Source of the DNA: Tieghemostelium lacteum
Taxonomy: Eukaryota; Evosea; Eumycetozoa; Dictyosteliales; Raperosteliaceae
NCBI GenBank assembly: GCA_001606155.1
Contig: LODT01000015.1
Span: 124,001-188,000 of the forward strand
DNA: 64,000 nt
Direction: 5' to 3'
Shown here: piece by piece, positions 42,213-54,739 of the stretch
How positions within the stretch are numbered: position 1 is the stretch's first letter
How the letters are laid out: each line of letters begins with the position of its first letter
Translations under genes and position numbers: made by a program
Notes under the pieces: model-generated
Database searches by the model: none
Told to the model about the DNA's origin: nothing
Seen by the model: only the letters and a program-made list of their open reading frames with translations

Positions 42213-45200
42213 TTAACCAATTTTTCTAGTACCTTTTGTAATTAATTTTGATTGATTATTTTGAACAAAACAAATTGGACAACAACCAAAAATGAATTCA
42301 GTATTGGAAGAGATTTGTTGCTGTTGTTGTTTTTGTGGTTGATTTTGAGAATTTGGATCATCAACTTCATTAACTTTTAGACATCTACTGTGATAGGTAT
42401 GATTACAAAAATACAAAACAATAGAACAATCTGGTTTTGGAACTGTAATTGGTTGAGAACAGGTAGCACATTTTGAATACTCTTCAGCAACACGACCCAT
42501 ACGCAGAGAATCAAATAGAGCCTCAGCTAAAAATACACAATCACTCTTGAGGATCTCTTTACAACCCTCTCTGAGAGACATTTGTAAATTGTAATCTGAT
42601 AGAATCTTAACTAGACGATTACGAAGATTCTTAATCTCCATTTTCTCGGGAATCAATCGAATCAATTTGATTGGGTCCACATTGGAACCAATATTTTCGA
42701 GAAGTTCTGAAATGTAGGAACTGTTATTCATGGATTTGCTGATAAAGTATTCCCAAAGATCTGCGTCTTGTTGTTGTTCCACAAATTCAACTGCATCCTT
42801 AATGTTACCTAGTTTATCCAAAATCAAATTGAGAGCCTCTTTACTGTTACCAATACGACCCAGAAGGAAAACCATTTCCTCATAGAGATTCTTTTTCTTA
42901 CAAATCTCTAAAGCCTTTTCTAAACTGTAGTGGAATGAGTTCTTTAGGAAATGTAATAACAATGATGGTTCATATTGAGCATAGAGACTAATTTGTAATT
43001 CATGAAATTCCTCTGCAATGTGAGCATCTTTGAGGAAGAGATTATGGAGATAGTGATGTAAATACTCTTGTTTGGAAGACAATTGAGCTACAACAACACC
43101 AATAGTAATCTTATCAGTATTGGCAACCAAAACCTTTATAGCTTCTTGTTGATTAAAATCTATAAATGCAACCACCTTATTTTGTATACTGTTATAGAGT
43201 TCTTCATGTTGATTAATGAGATCAAATACATTTCCCTTTTTCAATTTCAGATAGATATCCAAAGTCTTTTCATAACTGTTTTCATAGGTGTACAATTTTG
43301 CCAGAGCAATCATTATAGTTTCATTTTGGTGTTTTGATAGATACTCTTCAGCTGTCGTTATAATAGTTTGGATATTGTAGATATTCGAAGGCCAGTTTGT
43401 TACAGTCTCCAAAAACATTGCAGGGTCCTGTTTTAAAAAGTGATTAAGAAACATTTCATAAACTGTACAACTCAGAGATGGATTACCAATTGGAATATGT
43501 GGACACAACAATTGAATACCACCAATCTTGTAGAATCTCAATATCCATTTCTCCCATAAATCTGGATCCTTCTGACAAATCTTTGGACATAGTGATGCAG
43601 CTTTTCTAATTTCCTTTCTCTCCAGTAAATGTTCTATATATTTCTCACCAATCTCTTTAATTTTTGTTGGTGGTAGAATTTTTAGAGTTTTTTGATCTTT
43701 TTCAACCTCTTCCAAAGCTTCATCATACTTTAGTTTACTGATTAACCATGCTAAATGATCATCTACATTTCTAGGTTTGGCAGCAACTACATCTTTAGGA
43801 CATACAATATAGAATATATTCTCATCGGTATTATAATCCAGACGATAATCAGTAGCTTTATAATGACTGAATCCATTAACTGACAAATGATCAGTGGTAA
43901 TGGATTGATTGGTTTTTCTAGAGACAATATGAATACTGGGTTTGGCAGCACTCTCAACACGACCTTGATTCCAAGCACCTGTAATGGAATTTGGTGAACT
44001 TGTACCTGCCAACATTTTTGGTGTAGCACTTTGACTGTTGGGATCATCAAATCCTTCTACCATGTTAATGTCATTGTATCCTAGAATTACCAATTCCTCA
44101 CCAAAAGGTGCAATACCAGAGATCCAATAGTGTGTTTGGAATTTATTCATCATTTGAGCTGTTTTTACAGTGTTTCCAGTGAGAGAATCAATCTTGTCAA
44201 TAATCTGAATGACTTCAACTGATTTTGCCCAACCTATAATTAAGGTATTGGCTTTCTCCCAACACAAACAACACCTATAGAGTTCACCTCTAGGTGCACC
44301 CTCTTCTCTTGGAATATGTGCAATCTTTGTATTTGTTGAACAATCATAAATCTTTACACCTTTATCATTTGCCCATGCTATAAATAAACCACTCCATTTT
44401 ATAGCATAAATTGGACCTTCACCTTGATGTATAATTGTCTCTTTATATCTAAACCAACCTTTTTCTTTCAATAATAATTGTCCACTCTTTCCACCACTAA
44501 CTAATTGTCTATTATTCTTTTTACTAAATTCTGGATCTAATGCTAATGCTGATATTGGTCTATCACTATTAAATGTTATAATTTCACCAGTTTTTGAATC
44601 AAATGGATTTATAACAATTTTACCTAAAATCCCCATTTTTTAAAAAAAAAAAGTTAATATATTAATATATTAAACAAAACAATTTATATAAATAAACATA
44701 CCATCGTCAGAACATGAAGCTATATAATCACCAGTTGGATCAATTACCAATTCAGTAATTGTTGTAGTGTGACAATCGAATTTTTTAATTTCATTACCTT
44801 CAAAATCATGAATACTAACGGAACCCCAATGTGTACCCAAAACTAAAAATTTTGGATGAACAGCCATACAAGATGCTGCATCTTTTTTTAAAATCTCAGT
44901 GATATCATATGCTAATCTATTATATTTAAGAATAGGTTCAATTTCTTCAATTTCTTTAGAATCGCCACCTGGAGTCGACTGATTTTTTGCTTCTTCTTCT
45001 TCTTCCTCTTCGTATTCCTCCTCAATCTCCACTTCAATTTCTTCATACTCTTCATCTTCGTCACCATCTCCCTGAATAATTTCACTCTCATTTATAATAT
45101 TACCATTTACATCTTTAATGACATGATTTGTCAATGAACCGTTTCCATTCACTATATGATATCCATTGTGATTACCATTTAAAACTTTTTGATCAACTAT

Positions 45201-45308
45201 AAATTCATTACCATCCTCATCAACTTCGACTTCTACTTCAACTTCTTCATATTCATCTTCATCATCATCTTCATTTTCATTTTCATAATGATGATTATTA
45301 CCATTCAT
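42213..45308 (-). CDS. vps41: VPS41, HOPS tethering complex subunit
   Basis: Exons 45308-44702 and 44623-42213 give 1005 aa. Splicing joins CSDDG to KIVINPFDSKTGE. The apparent ATG next to the acceptor is intronic. Residues about 1-135 are a very acidic extension (DEDEEYEEIEVEIEEEYEEE in part). A WD40-type propeller follows (AASCMAVHPKFLVLGTHWGS to about 470), then the VPS41 clathrin-heavy-chain repeat region (NVFDLINQHEELYNSI) and a C-terminal RING-H2-like finger (CATCSQPI, CNHTYHSRCL, CCPICF). VPS41 tethers late endosomes and autophagosomes to lysosomes. The ATG at 45308 is used since the frame upstream is composition-driven. Confidence 0.93.
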
Positions 45309-45413
45309 TATGTGTTTTTTTTTGTTGTAAATAAAATAAAAAAAAAAAATATACAAAATAAAAGAATTTTTTTTTTTTCTTTTGATTTTTCAATTAATTG
45401 CGATTGTTTTAGT

Positions 45414-46640
45414 TTAAACATCATTATAGAGATTTATAGATTTTTTAACTTTAACACTCAAGAAAAGATGTACACGACGATTAAATACTTGTTCTAGTAC
45501 TTTTTTAGCAGTAAGATAGATGGAAGATATATTTTTTCCACGTTTACCTAATATAAATGCCTTGTGAATATCTTTTTTTACTATAAATTCATGATCAATT
45601 CTAAGATCACCATTTCTAAATTCAGTCCAACCAACAGTATTTTGAGTTACACTATATGGTATTTCCATACGCAATGTGGAGAATAACTTTTCTTTTATAA
45701 TTTCTGAAGCTCTAAAGATATCGGTTTGATCTGTTTTTAGAGTGGATTCAAATTGCCATTCACCTGGAACTGATTTAGTGACTAGATAATCTACCAATCC
45801 ATCAACTTTTATATTATTAACTGCACTGACAACAAAGGTATCAGAAAATATATTATCTTCATTCAGTGAACTAATGAGTTGTATTAAATCTTCCTTTTTC
45901 TGAACCAAATCCACTTTATTCAGTACCAATATAAACTCTTTACCCATATCTTTGGATTGGTCTCTGAATTCTTGTAGAAGTTCCATCATCTCTGATGATA
46001 AACGATCGATAATATACCCAGTGTCAGGTCTATTATGATTAGTAGAGTCAACTACTAACATTACAATATCAGCTTCCTTTACTACACTCCATGCCATATT
46101 TACAAATTCCTTGATATTTGAAAGTCTATTAAAGTTCTTTATGATTCCAGGTGTGTCATGAAACACCAATTGAACATTATCTTTTGTATAGACACCCAAA
46201 ACAGTGTCTCTTGTAGTATGTTCAACTGGTGAGACTGCACAAATCTTCTCACCTACTATACTATTGATAAGAGTTGATTTTCCTGCATTGGGAGCACCAA
46301 TAACTGCAACATTTAATTTCTTTGAGTTTTCCACCTTTTCAGGATCGTTCAATGTAAATAACATAGAATCGTAATCAGGTGGTGTAATATCAAAACTCTT
46401 TACAACTCTTTTGTATTTAACCGGTTGTTTTCTTTCTTCTTTAATTTTCTGTTCATTTTCATTTAATATATTTAATTGATGTTGTGATGGTGATATATCA
46501 ATACCATATCTATTCTTCATTATAGATTGATATCTTTTATCATATGGTTGTATCATCGTATTATTTAAACATTTGTGTAATACATTTTTACTATTAATTG
46601 AAAATATATTATTAAATTTAAATATATTCCTTATTATCAT
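45414..46640 (-). CDS. eral1: Era-like GTPase, mitochondrial (ERAL1)
   Basis: A single exon of 408 aa with a basic, Asn/Ile/Lys-rich N-terminus that fits mitochondrial import. GTPase motifs: G1 GAPNAGKS, G2 threonine in EHTTRDT, G3 DTPG, G4 NKVD. The C-terminus has the KH-domain signature of Era (FILGKRGKNISSI). Era/ERAL1 binds the 3' end of small-subunit rRNA during mitoribosome assembly. Gene order with VPS41 is tandem on the minus strand. Confidence 0.92.
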   Translation of the reverse strand: MIIRNIFKFNNIFSINSKNVLHKCLNNTMIQPYDKRYQSIMKNRYGIDISPSQHQLNILNENEQKIKEERKQPVKYKRVVKSFDITPPDYDSMLFTLNDPEKVENSKKLNVAVIGAPNAGKSTLINSIVGEKICAVSPVEHTTRDTVLGVYTKDNVQLVFHDTPGIIKNFNRLSNIKEFVNMAWSVVKEADIVMLVVDSTNHNRPDTGYIIDRLSSEMMELLQEFRDQSKDMGKEFILVLNKVDLVQKKEDLIQLISSLNEDNIFSDTFVVSAVNNIKVDGLVDYLVTKSVPGEWQFESTLKTDQTDIFRASEIIKEKLFSTLRMEIPYSVTQNTVGWTEFRNGDLRIDHEFIVKKDIHKAFILGKRGKNISSIYLTAKKVLEQVFNRRVHLFLSVKVKKSINLYNDV

Positions 46641-46831
46641 TATTTTATGTATTCTGTACTTTTAAAATAAATAATTAAAAAAAAATAAAATAAAAAAACG
46701 ATATTTTAGTCGAGTAAATTAAAAAATCAAAGTCTTTAGATTAATTTGGGGTATCTATATATACATTTAAAAAAAAAAGGTTTTGTGATGTTGAACCCTT
46801 TTTTTTTTTTTCTAAAGATATTGATTAGTAT

Positions 46832-47525
<694 letters not shown>

Positions 47526-47783
47526 TCAAACTAGTCAAACCAGCTCGGATTGTAATTCTAGCAGCCTTTAATTTGGAGGAATTTTTCCAGTCTGCCCCCT
47601 ACTTGGGGTTGTTCTTCTTGAATTGATTTTTTGGGGGTTGAGTGTTTTGGTTCGAAGTTATGGTTTCCCGAAAAAAACTTTTTTGACTTGAATTTTTAAA
47701 TGAAAGTAATAATATTCCTTGAGGAAATTGGTTTTGGAAGTAATTTGTGATTTCTTCTAAGAATACTTTTTTTTTGAAGATTT

Positions 47784-48215
47784 TCAAAATTCTGATGCAT
47801 TTTTTATAAAAACGAAATCTTCAGCATCAAACAATTCTGGTTTCTCCTTTGGAGAGAGATCATATTGCTTGGATTCTGGGAGTTTGGCCGCACGTGCTAT
47901 TTCACTTTTTCGTACAGCAGCTAAAGAACAGGATGAAAGAGAGGAGGATTCCAGTGTCACAAACCGCATTCATTACGGCAGATTTCAGTTGATTAATGTC
48001 TTTTTCCTTGGATACAGTTTTCATCAGATTGAGAGATATTCGACATTCAGTCAAATCGATTAATCAAAAACAATCGTTTGATGTTTTTTAAATCCATCAG
48101 AAATAAAGAAATCAGCAGTATCTGGAGATACACTATACTGCAGACAATGATTGCAAATTTAGTTTTACACTCAATAGACAGAAAACAACCCAGGGATTAA
48201 GGTATTAATAACGAA
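47784..48215 (-). pseudogene. Decayed coding region, family unknown
   Basis: On the minus strand several adjoining stretches in different frames read as real protein: SPDTADFFISDGFKKHQT, LNLMKTVSKEKDINQLKSAV, then LAAVRKSEIARAAKLPE and LSPKEKPELFDAEDF. Base composition is less A/T-rich than flanking DNA. It is clearly broken in more than one place. I could not name the family, and cannot tell a dead host gene from a dead mobile element. Confidence 0.45.
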
Positions 48216-48247
48216 AGATTCCAAAATTTTAACAATATGGTGTTTTT

Positions 48248-48273
48248 GACAAAAACTAATTCTAATTGGTAGT
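48248..48273 (+). repeat. Left arm of a 26-bp perfect inverted repeat
   Basis: The 26 bases GACAAAAACTAATT...GGTAGT are the exact reverse complement of 48400-48425, which lies in the last 40 codons of the DNA2 gene (residues KLILIGS). The arms are separated by 126 bases that contain the DNA2 stop codon. Confidence 0.9.
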
Positions 48274-48309
48274 AGTTAAAAGGATCAATATCCGATAAAG
48301 TTTGTTTAT

Positions 48310-51300
48310 TTATTTTATAAAAGATGGTAAATTAATTTGATTAGTTTCAATTAATTTAAAAAGATCATTATAGAATGGAAACGACGAGAGAGTGGAACGA
48401 CTACCAATTAGAATTAGTTTTTGTCTGGCTCTAGTTAGGGCAACATTAGATCTTCTCCAATCTTGAAGAAGTTCACCAATGGTTTTATCTGTGTTGGATT
48501 TGACAAATGAAATGATAATACAATCTTTATCTTTACCTTGAAATTTATCAATAGTTAGAACATCAAGTTTCTTTATAGTCTCATCTAATTGTGATGAAAC
48601 TGCTGCTGCATTGGCATCTGATGAATCTAATACCAATGATGTGGATTTAAGTTGACTAATCAATGCATTTTTAATATATTTTAATTGTAATCTGTGAGGT
48701 GACAGAACTCCTATATCTGAAGGACTTATAGAATAGAGATTAACCAAACAATCAACTATACGAGCAATAGTATTTGCCTCTTGTAGATTATAAAAGAAAT
48801 CTCCTAATTTGGATTCTTGGAATGTTTCATTAGTATCAGTGTTTAGAAATACCACTGATCTCTTTGGATAACATGTTTCATATAACCATTTTTCTACAAA
48901 TTTAGATTCTGATGATTCCAATAACAAATTTGGTATATTCAATTGATGATTGGAAACTATTGAATTTCCACATTTCAATTTACCATTATAGACTAGTGTA
49001 TTACTTATTGACATTATATCTTGTGACATACGATATTGGAAGGTTAGATTACTAACTGAAAATGGATGTTGACTAGATAGCTTTTTAAATAGAGATATAT
49101 CCATACCCAGCTTTTTGGCTTCTGGGTTTTGAACTAGTGGAGGTAATTGATAGTGGTCGCCAACTAGAACAAATCTCTTTGCATAGAGTAATGGTCCAAT
49201 AGTAACAGGTTGAGATAATTGAGATGCTTCATCTACTATACAATAATCAAATTTTCTGGTACTGTTAAAATAGGAATGTGACATTCCAAAACATGTTGTA
49301 GCTATAATGGTTTGTCTATCGAGAAACTCTTTAATTTGGGTAATAGATGTGAAATGATGTGACTCCAAACAATGTGATTGAACTTTGGTATCTACTTGTG
49401 AGACTTGTCCTGCCAATCTTAGATATTCCATAGTAGGATAGGAATCACTGATTTTAACTAAAAGATTATCGAGTGCAGTGTGAGTGTAAGATATAATTAA
49501 AACAGAGAAACCAAGTCGATTGAGTACACTGACACATGCTGAAAGTGTTGTAGTCTTACCAGTACCTGGCATACCTAGAATTAGTGAATAGTCATTAGAG
49601 AGAATAACCTTTTCAATAGCTTTTTGCTGATCCATATTCAAGTGTGGATAGTCTCTAGACAATTGAATATCTTTCCATAGCTCACTACCAGTTTTTACAG
49701 AATAGGATGGTGGTCTTAAATCAATGAGTAATTTACATAACTCTTGGTTATCTCTATGAAATAGATTGAATACATTGGATTTCAATATAGAGTAATTTGA
49801 ATGTTGAGATTCAACATCAATCTTCCATCTATATTCCAGTGTACTTAAATTATCCCTCTTACCAAAACCTCTAAAGTCTATATTATCCTTCAGATCATTT
49901 TCATATTCAATATTTACAATACCTCTAAATCCGCCTCCTTCCTTTTTTCCCTTTTTTATACCATCTTCATCAAACTTTGTAGGAGGTTCTGATATCTTTT
50001 CTCTACAAAGTATTATTAAACTATTATTTGTAATCTTTATAATTTGACCTGATCCTAACCCAAACCATTTACCAACTACGCTTATACTAACATAATCACC
50101 TTCTGTAAATTGAATTAAATTATTATTATTTTGATTATTATTATTATTAAATTGAGAGAATTTATAGGTAAAACCACCAGTTTTTAATTCAACTTCATTA
50201 GTTAGAATTAGATTTTGAATTGAAATATCTTTTTTTTCTGTTGATTTTGGTTGAGTCCAGAGATATTTCTTTGAGATATTTTTATTAACTTCAGATTCTA
50301 AAGTTACCATTTTATTCAATTTTTGTAATTGATCAATTTGAAGTGTAGATAGATGATTGGTTTTCAGGTCAAAGAGATCAGGTACACCACTACTATCAGA
50401 ACTACCATTCTCAATAGCTTTATGATAGAGTAAACATGGATCAGAGAAATAACAAGTCTCACATGCATGTTGATCTTTTAACATTTTTGGTATTACACTA
50501 TTATTTATACCACGAGTGGGTAAGAGATTTTGTTGAAAGAAATGTGCTAAAAGATTTCTGGCTACTAGTAGAGACCTGATATTATTCCTCTCTGATAATA
50601 TTGGATGTAGAATACCATAATTCTCACCAATACGTTGTTCCTTTTTATCTAGTTGATTTTGATTTTTCAGATAATATAAAAGACCCAAATCAATATCTTG
50701 ATTATATCTATCATTCATCAATAGAGTATAGATTAAAACTTGTGATGAATGATTATTATTTGGAATTGAATAGGCTTTACCAGTTTTTACCTCTAAAGGT
50801 ACATTTAAATACCTAATCTCAGGATCCGATACACACTTTTTCCTCCCATTTTGATAGGAATCTTGTTGAACAAGTTTAATTTCAACAGTTGCATCAATTT
50901 TACCTTTTAAACCATACATTGGAGACCAAATATTCTCTTCAATCTCCAGAATCTTACTAATTGACAATTTATACTTTTCATTGTTTCTCAGAGTAAATGA
51001 TGCTTTAGCCTTAAAATCATTCTCCAGAATAAAAGTTTTGGCAAAATTGTCTATACTAGGAACCCAGTTATCCAAATGATTCATAGCTGTAGATTGTGTC
51101 TCACCCAATGATGATAATCCCAATGAAAAATGAGGTTTAACTAAAATTTCATTTTTAAATCTCTCAATATCCAAAAGAGAAAATGAATTTGTCCTCAGAC
51201 ATTGTTGGAATATTTCATGTACTATTGAACCATAGAGTGGAACTACACTAGAATCCATTGTCCATTTTAACTGATCCTTTAACACTGTTCTTCTTGCACA

Positions 51301-52466
51301 TGAATAACTATTACTCAACTCTGTACCAGTTATCAAAATATCCGGATGTAAAACCAATAGATTCTTTTGATTACTAATCAAAATACTATTTGTTTCATCA
51401 AAGTCACCAATAACATTAACAAAATTTCCACTGTAAACTGGTGAATATAACCATTCACCAACCATTACAATGGTTCTATTAATTCTTAATGTTTCACTAT
51501 ACCCAATAATTGTCTAATACTCTAAATATTAGTATATACTTTAATATTTAAAATTATAAAACATACCTTTTTATGTAATGGTAAATATTGATTTGGTAAT
51601 ATAGTTACATCATATTCAATATTTATAACTAAAATTCTTTCAAATCTTTGTTTCTTTAGATTGGATTGAGAATTTAATTCTTTTTGAAATAGTTGACTTA
51701 GATTTTGTCTTACATTTTTTGTTGGTGTTGGAGGTGTTTTCGATAAAGGACTAAATGAAGGTTTAAATGGACTAGGTGAGAAATTGGCAGCAAATAAATC
51801 ACCAACACCAGTTGGTTTAGGTGATCTCTCCATCATATTATCAATGAATGGTGATGGTGAGAAATCTGAAAAATCTAAATCTGAAAAGAATGATTCTTCC
51901 TCTATCTGTTGTTGTGATTTAGGTGGTGATGTAGTTGGTGCCTTATAATTTGGATTACTTGGATTTAAATTATTTGATATTTTACTATTAATTTTAGTTG
52001 TATTTGGTGTACTAAATAAAAAATTATTTCTATTATTATTATTTACAATTGCAGGTAGTTTCTTATTATCCAATGTCATTTTTGAAAAAGAATCTCTTGT
52101 AATTGTAGAATCAGTCTTTGTTAATGTTGTTGGTATAGTTTCAGAATTACTTGATATTTTTAATGGTCTTTGATTATCATCTTCAAAATTTATTGTTCTT
52201 TTTTTACTATTATTGGTATTATTAATATTATTATTATTCTGTTGATGTTGTTCTAATTTCTTTTTACTAAAGAATTCAGAAGCATTAAATGGTTTACTCA
52301 TATCTATTGTGGTTTTTAAATTATTATTTATAGGGGACGAAGGGAATAAAGTATTAAGTCTAATAGTTTCGGGTGTTGGTGGTGTTAAACTACCAAATTC
52401 AATAATATCTGAATCAGAACTATCATCAAACCAAAAATCAATCAAATTTTTATCTTTTTCTTTCAT
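48310..52466 (-). CDS. dna2: DNA2 nuclease-helicase
   Basis: Exon 1 (52466-51567) and exon 2 (51513-48310) give 1367 aa; the intron is in phase 0. Exon 1 is a disordered Asn/Ser/Pro-rich region. The nuclease domain follows: SYSCARRTVL supplies the first iron-sulfur cysteine, HACETCYFSDPC the other three, and LEVKTGKAY the E-x-K active site, with an Asp in LKGKIDATV. The SF1 helicase has Walker A GMPGTGKTTT, DEAS, GDHYQLPP, TIDKFQGKDKD, and ALTRARQKL. DNA2 processes long Okazaki flaps and resects double-strand breaks. No clear PIP box was seen in the disordered N-terminus. All nuclease and helicase motifs look intact. Confidence 0.94.
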
Positions 52467-52751
52467 GTAATTGATTATTTAAATTACATTTGAAATGTGG
52501 GGGATCTGCTGATACCAATGAATGTTAGAGATTTATTGGAAAATGAAAATGAAAAAAAAAATTAAAAAATTTGTGATATCATATTATATTGATGGAATAG
52601 ACTGAACTATAATTAATCAACAAGAAATAGTAGGGTTTAAATTAATCTATTTTTATAAATTCAACAAACAAAGTGTAATATTTTTTTTTTTTTTTTTAAT
52701 TTTTCATTATAATCGAACAGATCTTCACAAACACAAATCTTTGAAACAAAG

Positions 52752-53912
52752 ATGTCAGATAATCCGAATAAAAGAAAAGCAGATGGATCAAAAGATTTAA
52801 TTTTAGTACAAAATGAATCAAGTGAAAATAAAAAATCAAAAAATGAATTATCAATAGTTAAAAATACCAATCAAAATAGAGAACTAATAATAGGAACTGA
52901 AAGAACCTCAAAATTAAAATCACCTATAATACAACTTTCTGGTCATAAAGGTGAAATTTTTACATGTAAATTTAATCATTCAGGTACTGCATTGGCATCT
53001 GGATCATATGATAAAGAAATATGTATGTATTGTATAGTGACCATATATACAATATAAATTCTAATTTGTTGATTAATTAATATAGTTTTATGGAATATAT
53101 TTCATGAAGATTGTATAAATTATGGAGTTTTAAAAGGACATAAAGGATCAGTATTGGAATTACATTGGACAACAGATGATAGTGAGATGGTTTCAGTTAG
53201 CAGTGATAAATCAATAGGAGTTTGGGATTTAAATCAAGGTGTATTACTAAAGAGAATAAGAGAACATAAGACATTTGTAAATTCATGTAGTGTAGTTAGA
53301 AGAGGACCACCTTATTTAGTATCGGCATCAGATGATTGCAGTAGTAGATTATTTGATCAGAGAACTAGAGGTAGTATTCAAATATATAAACACCAATATC
53401 CAGTGACTGCAGTGACATTCTCTGATGCCTCTGACCAGGTAATAACAGGTAGTATAGATAATATCATTAGATGTTGGGATTTACGTCAAGAGGAAGAACC
53501 TCTAATGACACTGACAGGTCACCAAGATAGTATCACAGGTCTATCTGTATCTAATCAAAATGGTGGTAGTTATCTTCTAAGTAATTCAATGGATCAAACC
53601 ATTAGACAATGGGATTTGAGACCTTATGCACCACAAAATCGTTGTGTTAAAGTCTACCAAGGTTCTCAACATAATCACGAAAAAAATCTTATAAAATGTT
53701 CTTGGTCTCCAGATGACAGTCGAATTGCATCTGGATCTTCCGATAAATTAGTATACATTTGGGATACTGACACCAAAAAACTTTTGTATAGATTACCTGG
53801 TCACACTGGTAGTATTAATGAAGTTGTATTCCATCCTACCGAACCAATTATAGCTTCATGTTCTGCTGATAAAACTATATTTTTAGGTGAAATTAAATAT
53901 TCTGATATTTAA
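52752..53912 (+). CDS. snrnp40: U5 snRNP 40-kDa WD40 protein
   Basis: Exons 52752-53022 and 53086-53912 give 365 aa, the size of human SNRNP40. Seven WD40 blades run from about residue 65: LSGHKGEIFTCKFNHSG, LKGHKGSVLELHWT, REHKTFVNSCSVV, LTGHQDSITGLSV, LPGHTGSINEVVF. The short Lys-rich N-terminus matches the family. It is a component of the U5 snRNP next to Prp8 and Brr2. The intron (GTATGT, TATAG) splits the codon in DKEIFLWN. It is divergent from DNA2, with about 285 bases between starts. Confidence 0.93.
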
Positions 53913-54032
53913 ATTAGTAAATTTAATAAACATTAAATAATAGGAAAAGATCAACAAATGCAATCAATAGAACTCAATAATTTGAGTATCCTATTTTTTT
54001 TTTTTTAAGTGTTTTTTTAATATATAGTTATT

Positions 54033-54540
54033 CTAATAGTCTTCAGTGTGGTATTTGTAATTCCTGCAATTATCCTTCATGGGATCTTCCTGACGCTGAC
54101 ATTTTAGATGGTGTAAAACTGTATTGCTATTTAAAAGATTCACCAAACTCTGATAACTCTCACCTTTAAATCTACCAATATAAACATCAAATTTCTTTAG
54201 TGACCTATGTTCAATGAGATCACGAGTAAACAGTGACAGTTGTGGAGATGGTTCGTACTATAACTATCACCAGTACTAATGAATATACTTTCTAAACTAA
54301 TATCTTAATACACAATCATACTCTTGTTGTACTAAAGGATTTTTTTGTATTGCTAATCTAACTAATGAATTGCATATTGATACCCTGAATTCAATAGAAA
54401 CTCCTTTTCAATTACACTTTTCTGTCTATTAGTTTTCCATTTCTTTACATTGTGTCTATTGACAATCTCAATAAACTCCTGAGCTGTGTAAGATACATTT
54501 CCGAAACACTGTGTCAAATTAATCTTTAAACCTTTTATAT
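54033..54540 (-). pseudogene. Relic of an LRR-type orphan gene
   Basis: Minus-strand fragments read NLTQCFGNVSYTAQEFIEI, SVIEKEFLLNSGYQYAIH, and RDLIEHRSLKKFDVYIG through LVNLLNSNTVLHHLK. The style matches dictyostelid leucine-rich orphans such as that at 717-2471. The frame is interrupted several times and there is no start codon or promoter. Confidence 0.5.
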
Positions 54541-54739
54541 ATAAACGAAGGCAAAAATTCGTTAATTTTACCTGTTATCAATTAACTATATGTAGAGATA
54601 AAAATCAAAAAAATAAAAATTAAATACAAAACGTTAAAGGTGTTATAAAGACTTATAATTTGTATTTTGGCAAAGCGAAATATTTATTATATCTTATTTA
54701 TTCAACCACTACCTACTTGTAGAGAGGTCCAATCTTTGA

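Noticed and set aside
44636-44639. Start codon at 44636 as the beginning of VPS41
   Set aside because: It lies in the intron next to the acceptor; splicing the acidic N-terminal exon keeps frame and supplies the first propeller blade.
45189-45497. 102-codon plus-strand frame of Ile/Phe runs
   Set aside because: It is the complement of the Glu/Asp-coding VPS41 exon and of A/T-rich spacer.
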